DNA of 6,003 nt from Oceanococcus sp041625325 (GCA_041625325.1 JBFJTN010000220.1:1-6003); one strand, 5' to 3'. Shown: positions 1-5,993, counted from the first letter of the stretch. Program-made: numbers and translations. Notes: generated from the sequence alone by a model not told the origin.

Positions 1-1179
1 GAATCGCGGGTGCCGCGCATCCCCGAACTCACCGCCTTTGGCGTGTTCGAGCCTTCGGTCGGCCCGCCGGGGCGTGATCTGGAAGTGCGGGTCACCGGAC
101 ACGACGCCGTCGCGATCAAGCAGGCCGCGGTGGATCTGGCCGAGATCATGGCCGCCGTGCCCGGCGTCACCGGGGTCGAGGACGACACCCCTTACGGTGC
201 CGAACAGATCATCTTCGAGCTGAGCCCGGTGGGTGAGGCGCTGGGCCTGAGCACGGCCGAGGTCGGCCGTCAGCTGCGCGCCGCCTTCGATGGCGAGATC
301 GTGCAGATCATCCAGATCCAGGGCGACGAGGTGGAGGTGCGGGTCACCGGGGTGGACGCCGAGCGCAACTACCTGCGCGGCCTGGACAGCCTGCCCATCC
401 TGCTGCCCGACGGGCGCAGCCTGCCGCTGGCCAATGCGGTGAACTTCCGGGCGGAACGCGGTTTCGAGCGATTGCGTCATGCCGAGGGCCTGCTCGCCAT
501 CAAGGTGACCGGCGATGTCATCGAATCCATCGGCAATGCCAACCTGATCCGCGCCGATCTGGCCAAGGAGGCCCTGCCGGAGCTGCGCAAGCGTTACCCG
601 GTGCAGTTCGAATTCACCGGCCAGGCCGAGGATCAGGCCGAAACCCTGGGTGACATGGGTCGCGGCCTGTTCTACGGCCTGGCCATGATCTACCTGGTGC
701 TGGCCTGGGTCTTCGGCTCCTACGGCTGGCCGCTGATCGTCATGAGCATCATTCCCTTCGGCCTGGTCGGCGCCCTGTTCGGCCACTGGGTGATGGGCCT
801 GGACCTGACCATCCTGTCCATCTTCGGACTGTTCGGCCTGTCCGGCATCGTGGTCAATGATTCCATCATCCTGGTGGCCTTCTACCGCGAGCTGCGCGAC
901 AAGGGCCTGGATATCCGCTCGGCCCTGATCGAAGCCAGCTGTCAGCGCCTGCGCGCCGTGCTGCTGACCTCGCTGACCACCATCGGCGGCCTGACCCCGC
1001 TGATGTTCGAGACCAGCCTGCAGGCCACGTTCCTGGTGCCGATGGCGACCTCCATCACCTTCGGCCTGGCCTTTGCCACGGCGCTGGTGCTGATCGTGGT
1101 GCCGACCCTGCTGAGTCTGTACGAGCAGCGCTTCGGGGCGGCGACGACGAAGCCGGACCCGGTGCCCGAACCGGCCTGA
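1..1179 (+). CDS. RND efflux permease, AcrB/HAE1-like, C-terminal part (5' end outside window)
   Basis: This is an inner-membrane, proton-driven pump subunit that in this family works with a periplasmic adaptor and an outer-membrane channel. The frame is open from base 1, so the GTG at position 10 is internal and the gene begins upstream. About 392 codons remain of a family usually 1,000-1,050 residues long. Bases 1-650 encode part of the periplasmic porter/docking region. Five hydrophobic helices follow (about 664-726, 730-789, 805-888, 953-1010 and 1033-1118), matching TM8-TM12. TM10 carries GIVVNDSIILV, and the next segment carries RLRAVLLTSLTTIGGLTPLM, both typical of RND permeases. The lysine of AcrB TM10 is replaced by Asn (codon 856-858), followed by Asp, as in many non-AcrB members. 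The C-terminus is a short hydrophilic Pro-rich tail. Substrate is not predictable; the family call is firm, the subfamily less so. Confidence 0.95.
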   Translation, partial: ESRVPRIPELTAFGVFEPSVGPPGRDLEVRVTGHDAVAIKQAAVDLAEIMAAVPGVTGVEDDTPYGAEQIIFELSPVGEALGLSTAEVGRQLRAAFDGEIVQIIQIQGDEVEVRVTGVDAERNYLRGLDSLPILLPDGRSLPLANAVNFRAERGFERLRHAEGLLAIKVTGDVIESIGNANLIRADLAKEALPELRKRYPVQFEFTGQAEDQAETLGDMGRGLFYGLAMIYLVLAWVFGSYGWPLIVMSIIPFGLVGALFGHWVMGLDLTILSIFGLFGLSGIVVNDSIILVAFYRELRDKGLDIRSALIEASCQRLRAVLLTSLTTIGGLTPLMFETSLQATFLVPMATSITFGLAFATALVLIVVPTLLSLYEQRFGAATTKPDPVPEPA

Positions 1180-1346
1180 GACCTGATTCGGCTGTGCCGG
1201 CGGAACCGTGAATCACCGCCGGTCGTTCGCGCCGCGGCGCGCAGGCACCTGGCGACAGAGAATCCAGGCAGACACCGGGTGAATGCAGTGCCGTCACAAC
1301 CAGCGGCACCGCGACCGGTCGGGCAGGGCTGGGGGTGAACCAGGGC
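1180..1346. other. Non-coding gap between convergent genes, with inverted repeats
   Basis: No convincing gene lies here. A perfect 7-bp inverted repeat, CCGGCGG at 1197-1203 and CCGCCGG at 1216-1222, has a 12-nt loop and begins 18 nt after the stop of the RND permease gene. No T-run follows on either strand, so it is not a standard intrinsic terminator; it could be a 3'-end stabilising hairpin or part of a Rho-dependent end. A 14-bp palindrome (CGCGCCGCGGCGCG, 1228-1241) and a 10-bp palindrome (CGACCGGTCG, 1312-1321) also occur; in DNA this GC-rich such palindromes may be chance. The gap separates two genes whose 3' ends face each other. Confidence 0.45.
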
Positions 1347-1697
1347 CTACCAGGGCATGAAACGCGAACGCTTGCGCTGGCCGAACAGGCTGTCCAGGCC
1401 ACCGCCGACGATGTCGGCACCAGTTTTGGCCATGGTGCGGGCTACGTCCGAGCCGGTGACCACGCCACGCAGGGCGTCCTTGAAGCCGGCGGTGACTTCC
1501 TTGCGAAACTCCGGCAACAACTCCTCGCCGGCCTTGATCGCGCCGCGCCGCACCCGCTCCTCGACTTCCGCCGCCAGCTCTTCACGCAGCCGCTCGATTC
1601 GCCGCTCCAGGGCCTTGCGGTACAGCAGGTAGGCCAGCAGCCAGGTCATTACGCTGCTCATCACGGCGGTCATCAGGGCCAGCAGTACGTCGCTCAT
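1347..1697 (-). CDS. Small membrane-anchored coiled-coil protein, unknown function
   Basis: I do not recognise this 116-residue protein. Residues 4-26 form one hydrophobic helix without a clear signal-peptidase site, so it is probably a membrane anchor. Residues 27-56 are very rich in Arg and Glu with heptad-like Leu spacing (KALERRIERLREELAAEVEE), suggesting a coiled coil. The rest is amphipathic, with a Gly-rich GADIVGGGLDSLFGQ stretch and a basic tail RKRSRFMPW. The minus strand is chosen because its codons show the genome's strong G/C third-position bias, and GGAAAG (complement of 1701-1706) sits 3 nt before the ATG (6 nt from the GGA core). The overlapping plus-strand frame gives His/Gln-rich, low-quality protein. 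It is transcribed divergently from the RND exporter at 1819 and converges on the RND permease gene to its left. Topology suggests a membrane scaffold or envelope protein, but that is inference only. Confidence 0.8.
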   Translation of the reverse strand: MSDVLLALMTAVMSSVMTWLLAYLLYRKALERRIERLREELAAEVEERVRRGAIKAGEELLPEFRKEVTAGFKDALRGVVTGSDVARTMAKTGADIVGGGLDSLFGQRKRSRFMPW

Positions 1698-1716
1698 CGT
1701 CTTTCCGTGTTGCGCT

Positions 1717-1743
1717 GCCCGTCATCGCGTGGCGCGGACGGGC
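1717..1743. promoter_or_regulatory. Operator-like dyad in the divergent intergenic region
   Basis: GCCCGTC (1717-1723) and GACGGGC (1737-1743) are perfect inverted repeats of 7 bp separated by 13 bp, so the half-site centres lie 20 bp apart, about two helical turns. The dyad lies between the divergent genes starting at 1697 and 1819 and ends 4 bp before the AT-rich promoter-like patch. That placement would suit a dimeric repressor or activator acting on one or both genes, but no regulator is known. A leader hairpin or chance in GC-rich DNA are alternatives. Confidence 0.35.
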
Positions 1744-1744
1744 C

Positions 1745-1770
1745 GTTATACTGCGCATCATAATTCAAAT
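1745..1770. promoter_or_regulatory. AT-rich patch, candidate divergent promoter zone
   Basis: This is the only AT-rich stretch of the 121-bp divergent region. On the plus strand TATACT (1747-1752) and CATAAT (1759-1764) each match the sigma-70 -10 consensus at 5 of 6 positions and would serve the exporter gene at 1819. On the minus strand TATAAC (complement of 1745-1750) also matches 5 of 6 and would serve the small gene ending at 1347. I find no good -35 at 16-18 bp for any of them, so an activator-dependent promoter or a different sigma factor is possible. Confidence 0.35.
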
Positions 1771-1818
1771 CCGCGCCACTGCCCTGCTCGCAGCGGGGAC
1801 CCGGGGAGACCACAGAAC

Positions 1819-4206
1819 ATGATTTCCGCTCAGACCATCCTTCGCGTGGTGGAGCCGATCGTCTTCGGCCGCAAGCTGCTGGGACTGGCCGTACTCGCCG
1901 CACTCACCGCCTGGCTGGGCTGGCACGCCTCGCAGGTGGAGGTCGATGCCGGATTCGACAAGCAGCTGCCGCAGAGCCATCCGTACATGGAGACCTTCAA
2001 CCAGTACAAGGATGCTTTTGGCGGCGCCAACCTGATCAGCATCGCCCTGCTCAATCACGAAGGCGACATCTACAACGAGAAGTTCCTCGACCGGCTCAAG
2101 CAGGTCACCGACGAGATCTTCTTCCTGCCCGGTATCGACCGCTCGCGGGTGACCTCGCTGTTCACCCCCGGGGTGCGCTACATCGAAATCGTCGAAGGCG
2201 GTTTCAAGGGCGGCGACGTGGTGCCGCGCAATTACGAACCCAGCCCGCAGATGTTCCAGCAGATCCGTGACAACGTGGGCAAGGCCGGCATCATCGGCCG
2301 GCTGGTCTCGACCGATCAGCGCGGGGCCATGATCGTGGCCGAACTGCTGGAGATTCACCCGTCCACCGGCGAAAAGCTGGACTACCGGGAGGTGGCGGCC
2401 AAGCTGGAGCAGATCCGCGGCAAGTACGAGGATGCCGGGATCAGCGTGCACATCATCGGCTTCGCCAAGATCGTCGGCAATGTGACGGACGCCGCCGGCG
2501 AGGTGGTCATGTTCTTCGCCATCGCCCTGTTGCTGACCGCCCTGCTGCTGCGGGTCTACAGCGCCTCCTGGAAGTTGTCCGCCCTGCCCCTGGCCTGTTC
2601 GCTGGTCGCGGTGGTCTGGGAGTTCGGGCTGCTGCACATCTTCGGCATGGGTCTGGATCCTTTCGCCATCCTGGTGCCCTTCCTGGTACTGGCCAACGGG
2701 GTCGAGCATGGCATCCAGATGGTCAATGCCTGGGCCGACGAGATCACCAACTACGAGACCAGCAGTCACCAGGCCTCGGTCAATTCTTTCCGCCGGGTCG
2801 CCATTCCCGGCACTGCCGCCCTGATGACGGACGTTTTCGGCTTCGTCACCATCGCCCTGATCGACATCCAGATCATCCAGGAAATGGCGCTCAATGCCGC
2901 CTTCGGCATGGCCGCCATCATCATCACCAACAAGTGGCTGATGCCCATCCTGCTGACCTACGTGCAGATCAGGAACCCGGAGGAGTACAAACGACGCCTG
3001 GCCTGGCGCGAGAGCATCGGCAACCGCTTCTGGCAGGTGATCGCCCGTACCACCGAGAAGCGCAACGCCATCATCATTTTGTGCATCACCGCCGGCCTGC
3101 TGGCCTGGGGCCTGTGGAAGGGCCAGGACATCCGCATCGGCGATACCCAGGAAGGGGTGCCGGAGCTGCGTCCGGACTCCCGCTACAACCAGGACTCTCG
3201 CGTGATCACCGAGCACTTCCGCATCGGGGTGGATCAGCTCAAGGTGATGGCCGAGGCGGAGCCGCAGGCCTGCATCCGCCACGAGGTGCTGGAGCTGATC
3301 GATCGATTCGCCTGGCGCATGCAGAACACGCCGGGCGTGGATTCGGTGCAGGCCCTGCCGCAGATCGCCAAGCATGTGCGCAAGGCCTGGAACGAGGGCA
3401 GCCCGAAATGGGCCGTGCTGCCGCGCAACCAGTACGCCATCGTGCAGGCGATCAGCCCGGTGCCTTCCCAGGCCGGGCTGCAGAACCCGGACTGCAGCGT
3501 GATGCCGGTGCTGGTGTTCACCGAGAACCACAAGGCGGAAACCCTGCAGACGATCTTCGCCGCGGCCGAGCAGTTCCGCGCCGAGATCGAGGCGGAGTAC
3601 GACGGCAATCCGCCGGTGAACTTCGCCCTGGCCAGCGGCAATGTCGGGGTCATGGCGGCCACCAACGAGGTGATCCAGGCGGAGGAAAAGCCGATCCTGT
3701 TCTGGGTCTATGCCGCGGTTGGCCTGATGTGCTGGCTGTCCTTCCGCTCGCTTTCGGCCATCATCTGCATCATGACCCCGCTGGCCGTGGTTTCGCTGGT
3801 GGCCTATGCGGTGATGGCGGTGCTGGAGATCGGCCTCAAGGTGGCCACCCTGCCGGTCACCGCGCTGGCGGTGGGCATCGGCATCGACTTCGGCATCTAC
3901 ACCTTCAGCGTGCTGCAGGACCACCTGGATGACGGCATGCCGCTGAAGGATGCCTACTACCGCACCCTGCAACTGACCGGCAAGGCAGTGGCCTTCACCG
4001 GGGTGGCCCTGTCCATCGGCGTGATCACCTGGATGTGGTCGGATCTGCAGTTCCAGCGTGACATGGGCCTGCTGATGGTCTTCATGTTCCTGGCCAACAT
4101 GATCGGCGCCCTGTTCGTTCTGCCCGCCCTCGCCGTGTTCTTCGCCCGCCCGGCCAAGCACGCGCAGGGAACCTGGGTCCGCTCCACGCACTCGAATCAA
4201 GGATGA
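1819..4206 (+). CDS. RND-superfamily exporter, MMPL/HAE3-like, 12 TM segments
   Basis: This 795-residue inner-membrane transporter resembles the RND group that carries lipids and other hydrophobic molecules (COG1033-type). It has the duplicated RND plan. The first half has TM1 about 18-37, a periplasmic domain about 40-225, then TM2-TM6 about 229-400. The second half has TM7 about 417-436, a periplasmic domain about 440-622, then TM8-TM12 about 625-775. TM4 carries GVEHG with Glu296 and TM10 carries GIDFG with Asp690, the likely proton-coupling acids. Cys485 and Cys559 in the second periplasmic domain could form a disulfide; the surrounding DRFAWRMQN, LPRN and ASGNVGVMAATNE segments look like family signatures. 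The ATG at 1819 is chosen over an in-frame GTG at 1729 because GGGGAG lies 10 nt upstream and the extra 30 residues are hydrophilic and overlap the promoter zone. The stop overlaps the next start by 4 bases (ATGA), implying an operon. Substrate unknown. Confidence 0.93.
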   Translation: MISAQTILRVVEPIVFGRKLLGLAVLAALTAWLGWHASQVEVDAGFDKQLPQSHPYMETFNQYKDAFGGANLISIALLNHEGDIYNEKFLDRLKQVTDEIFFLPGIDRSRVTSLFTPGVRYIEIVEGGFKGGDVVPRNYEPSPQMFQQIRDNVGKAGIIGRLVSTDQRGAMIVAELLEIHPSTGEKLDYREVAAKLEQIRGKYEDAGISVHIIGFAKIVGNVTDAAGEVVMFFAIALLLTALLLRVYSASWKLSALPLACSLVAVVWEFGLLHIFGMGLDPFAILVPFLVLANGVEHGIQMVNAWADEITNYETSSHQASVNSFRRVAIPGTAALMTDVFGFVTIALIDIQIIQEMALNAAFGMAAIIITNKWLMPILLTYVQIRNPEEYKRRLAWRESIGNRFWQVIARTTEKRNAIIILCITAGLLAWGLWKGQDIRIGDTQEGVPELRPDSRYNQDSRVITEHFRIGVDQLKVMAEAEPQACIRHEVLELIDRFAWRMQNTPGVDSVQALPQIAKHVRKAWNEGSPKWAVLPRNQYAIVQAISPVPSQAGLQNPDCSVMPVLVFTENHKAETLQTIFAAAEQFRAEIEAEYDGNPPVNFALASGNVGVMAATNEVIQAEEKPILFWVYAAVGLMCWLSFRSLSAIICIMTPLAVVSLVAYAVMAVLEIGLKVATLPVTALAVGIGIDFGIYTFSVLQDHLDDGMPLKDAYYRTLQLTGKAVAFTGVALSIGVITWMWSDLQFQRDMGLLMVFMFLANMIGALFVLPALAVFFARPAKHAQGTWVRSTHSNQG
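4199..4203 (+). promoter_or_regulatory. Shine-Dalgarno AAGGA that bears on the DUF1329 start
   Basis: AAGGA lies immediately before and into the ATG at 4203, too close to serve it in the usual way, but 8 nt before the in-frame ATG at 4212. The 4212 start would remove only Met-Lys-Arg from the signal peptide. Either start overlaps or abuts the stop of the upstream gene (4204-4206), so ribosomes ending there could re-initiate at either. Confidence 0.55.
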
Positions 4207-5555
4207 AACGGATGTCTGCCAAGCTGATCAGCCCCGTCACGCTGTCCCTGGCCCTGGTGATCGCCAGCTCGCCGGCCCTGGCCAAGGTCAGTCCCGAGCA
4301 GGCCGCCCGCCTGAGTCAGGACCTGACCCCGCTGGGTGGCGAGAAAGCCGGTGACGGCAAGGCCATACCCGACTGGACGGGTGGCCTGCCGCAGAAAACC
4401 ATGGAGCGTGGGGAGAACCCCTACGCCGCCGACAAGCCGCTGTTTGTCATCACCGGGCAGAATTACACCGAGCATCTGGAGCATCTGACCGCCGGCAAGG
4501 TGGCGATGTTCAAGACCTTCCCGAACAGCTACAGGATGCCGGTGTATCCCAGCCGTCGCAGCGCCAGCTTCCCGGACTACATCTACGAGGCCACCCGCCG
4601 AAATGCCGAGGAAGTGGAACTGACGAACGAAGGCCACGGCTTCTGCTGCACCGCCCAGGGCTTTCCCTTCCCGCTGCCGGGCAGCGGCGTGGAGGCGCTG
4701 TGGAATCACGTCATGCGCTACAACACCAAGGGCTACAAGGGGCACGTCAATCACGCCTCGGTGGGCTCCGACGGTGACTTCGTGGTCGAACGCAGCTATC
4801 TGGAACTGTCCTATCACTACAACCACCCCGAGACCACGCTGCAGACCCTGGACAATCAGAATCTGTGGCTGCTCACCAAGGTGGTGGCGCCGTCCAACAA
4901 GGTGGGCGACTCGCATTTGATCCATGTGCCGGTGGACCGGATGCAGGAGATCACCGGCGTCTGGGTTTTCAACCCCGGCCTCAAACGGGTGCGCCGCATC
5001 GGCGAGGTGGGCTATGACAACCCCGCCTTCGACGGGTTGATGACCCATGACCAGATCGACATGTTCAATGGACCGCTGGATCGTTACACGGTCAGGATGA
5101 TCGGCAAGAAGCAGATCTACGTGCCCTACAACGCCTACGAACTGTACAGCCCGCGCAACAAGTACAAGGACATCATCACCAAGGGGCACATCAACCAGGA
5201 GCTGACCCGTTACGAACTGCACCGGGTCTGGGTGATCGAGGCGGAAGTCCGCAAGGGTTACAACCACATCTACAAGCGGCGCACCTTCTATCTCGACGAA
5301 GACTCCTGGCTGGTCCTGCTGCAGGACATGTATGACGAGCACAACGAATTCTGGCGCACCGCCGAAGCCCATGCCGTCACCTTCCAGAACGTGCCGCTGA
5401 TCGTGAATGGGGTGCAGGTGCATTACGACCTGCAGTCACGCCGTTACGTGATTCTGAACATGACCAATGAAGAAAAGGACATGATTGAATACGACTGGTA
5501 TAAACCCAAGAAATATTTCAATCCGCGCACCCTGAAAAAATTCCATATGCGGTGA
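4203..5555 (+). CDS. DUF1329 family LolA-like periplasmic protein
   Basis: This exported 450-residue protein belongs to the DUF1329 family, whose fold is related to the lipoprotein carrier LolA; its molecular role is not established. A Sec signal peptide has a basic start (MKRMSAK), a hydrophobic core at about 8-23 and a cleavage site after PALA at residue 27; there is no lipobox Cys. The family's N-terminal signature DLTPLGGEKAG...IPDWTGG is at 40-61, GFPFPLPGSGVEALWNH at 153-169, and a LolA-like GVWVFNPGLKRVRR strand at 252-265. Length is normal for the family. The only cysteines in the protein are the adjacent pair Cys148-Cys149. The start overlaps the exporter stop by 4 bases, so the two are probably made together; the coupling suggests this protein accepts or delivers the exporter's hydrophobic substrate in the periplasm. 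The start could instead be the ATG at 4212, which has better Shine-Dalgarno spacing. The 3' end is less GC-rich than the rest. Confidence 0.93.
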   Translation: MKRMSAKLISPVTLSLALVIASSPALAKVSPEQAARLSQDLTPLGGEKAGDGKAIPDWTGGLPQKTMERGENPYAADKPLFVITGQNYTEHLEHLTAGKVAMFKTFPNSYRMPVYPSRRSASFPDYIYEATRRNAEEVELTNEGHGFCCTAQGFPFPLPGSGVEALWNHVMRYNTKGYKGHVNHASVGSDGDFVVERSYLELSYHYNHPETTLQTLDNQNLWLLTKVVAPSNKVGDSHLIHVPVDRMQEITGVWVFNPGLKRVRRIGEVGYDNPAFDGLMTHDQIDMFNGPLDRYTVRMIGKKQIYVPYNAYELYSPRNKYKDIITKGHINQELTRYELHRVWVIEAEVRKGYNHIYKRRTFYLDEDSWLVLLQDMYDEHNEFWRTAEAHAVTFQNVPLIVNGVQVHYDLQSRRYVILNMTNEEKDMIEYDWYKPKKYFNPRTLKKFHMR

Positions 5556-5586
5556 TTCAAATATACGCGTAATTTTTCTGTATAAT
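5556..5586 (+). promoter_or_regulatory. AT-rich promoter for the H-NS-like gene
   Basis: TATAAT (5581-5586) is a perfect -10 element. The best -35 is TTCAAA (5556-5561), 4 of 6 matches at a long 19-bp spacing, so the promoter may be weak or rely on the AT-rich context. Transcription would start near 5593, about 47 nt before the ATG at 5640. From 5556 to 5600 only 11 of 45 bases are G or C, far below the rest of the window, which would also make this a good binding site for H-NS-type proteins and suggests autoregulation (inference). Confidence 0.6.
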
Positions 5587-5598
5587 TTTTGACATATT

Positions 5599-5620
5599 CG
5601 CCGTATGCGGCGCGTTTTTT
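5599..5620 (+). terminator. Terminator-like hairpin with T-run, in the H-NS-like leader
   Basis: CGCCG (5599-5603) pairs with CGGCG (5608-5612) around a TATG loop; two bases later comes a run of six T (5615-5620). The 5-bp all-GC stem plus T-run has the form of a short intrinsic terminator. It begins 43 nt after the DUF1329 stop, so it may end the exporter/DUF1329 transcript. It also lies downstream of the TATAAT at 5581 and upstream of the ATG at 5640, so transcripts of the H-NS-like gene would have to pass it. The short stem and 2-nt offset make it weaker than a typical terminator. Confidence 0.5.
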
Positions 5621-5639
5621 CCCCACAGCGGAATGTGTC

Positions 5640-5993
5640 ATGCCCAGAAAAAAAGCCACCAGCGCAGTCAATCTGAAAACCCTTGACGAAAAAGCCCTCG
5701 CCTCGCTCCAATCGGATATTCAGGCCGAATTGCAGCGCAAGAAAAAGGCGAAAAAGCGGGAGGTCGTGAAAGAGGTCAAGGCCCTGCTGGCCAAGCACGG
5801 CATGACACTGGAAGACATCCTGCCGCAGCAGCCGGCGAGCAAGACCGCCAGCCGTCCCAAGACCAAAGTGCCGCCCAAATATCGCAACAAGAGCAATCCT
5901 GCAGAAACCTGGACCGGCCGCGGCCGCAAACCCAAATGGGTGGAGGCACATCTGAAGGCCGGCGGCAGTCTCGACGATATCGCGATCAAATAG
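5640..5993 (+). CDS. H-NS family nucleoid-associated DNA-binding protein
   Basis: This 117-residue basic protein is an H-NS-like (histone-like) nucleoid protein, a family that binds AT-rich DNA and silences transcription, often of horizontally acquired genes. Residues about 12-60 are Leu/Lys/Glu-rich and helical, fitting the oligomerisation region; a Pro/Ser/Lys linker follows at about 61-78. The C-terminal domain has YRNKSNPAETWTGRGRKPKW at 81-100, the family signature; Arg94-Gly95-Arg96 corresponds to the minor-groove contact loop (QGR in enterobacterial H-NS). It ends with LKAGGSLDDIAIK. The ATG at 5640 is chosen over an upstream in-frame TTG at 5589 because the TTG would lie before the predicted transcript start and the added residues do not look like the family. 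A weak Shine-Dalgarno GGA (5630-5632) sits 7 nt upstream. It is less GC-rich than its neighbours at the 5' end. It may regulate the local transporter genes or itself, but that is not shown. Confidence 0.93.
   Translation: MPRKKATSAVNLKTLDEKALASLQSDIQAELQRKKKAKKREVVKEVKALLAKHGMTLEDILPQQPASKTASRPKTKVPPKYRNKSNPAETWTGRGRKPKWVEAHLKAGGSLDDIAIK

Noticed and set aside
85..350. A 14-base direct repeat (GTGCGGGTCACCGG at 85-98 and 337-350) encoding VRVTG twice in the RND permease.
   Set aside because: The copies lie within coding sequence in different parts of the porter domain and flanking similarity ends quickly; a chance match from biased codons is simplest.
1197..1222. The inverted repeat after the RND permease gene as a true intrinsic terminator.
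   Set aside because: The stem is perfect, but no T-run follows on either strand and the 12-nt loop is long; it is kept only as a possible hairpin in the intergenic entry.
1335..1763. A plus-strand open frame over the small membrane-protein gene.
   Set aside because: Its product is His/Gln-rich, whereas the minus strand has a Shine-Dalgarno, good codon bias and a TM helix plus coiled-coil pattern.
2934..3932. A 332-codon plus-strand frame inside the exporter gene.
   Set aside because: It is an out-of-frame reading rich in Gly/Arg/Pro/His with no hydrophobic pattern; the RND frame explains the region.
1765..4200. A very long open frame on the minus strand opposite the exporter gene.
   Set aside because: It encodes His/Gln/Asp-rich low-complexity protein with no recognisable domain, the usual antisense shadow of a GC-rich gene; the plus strand is a clear RND transporter.
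4197..5423. A long minus-strand open frame opposite the DUF1329 gene.
   Set aside because: It has the same antisense-shadow composition, while the plus strand has a signal peptide and DUF1329 motifs.
5589..5594. A perfect TTGACA -35 hexamer just after the TATAAT.
   Set aside because: No acceptable -10 lies 16-18 bp downstream; that position holds the GC hairpin and the T-run. The TATAAT at 5581 is the better promoter element.
5436..5951. Minus-strand open frames opposite the H-NS-like gene and the end of the DUF1329 gene.
   Set aside because: They run across the promoter region and antisense to a clear H-NS-family protein, with no supporting Shine-Dalgarno or domain.
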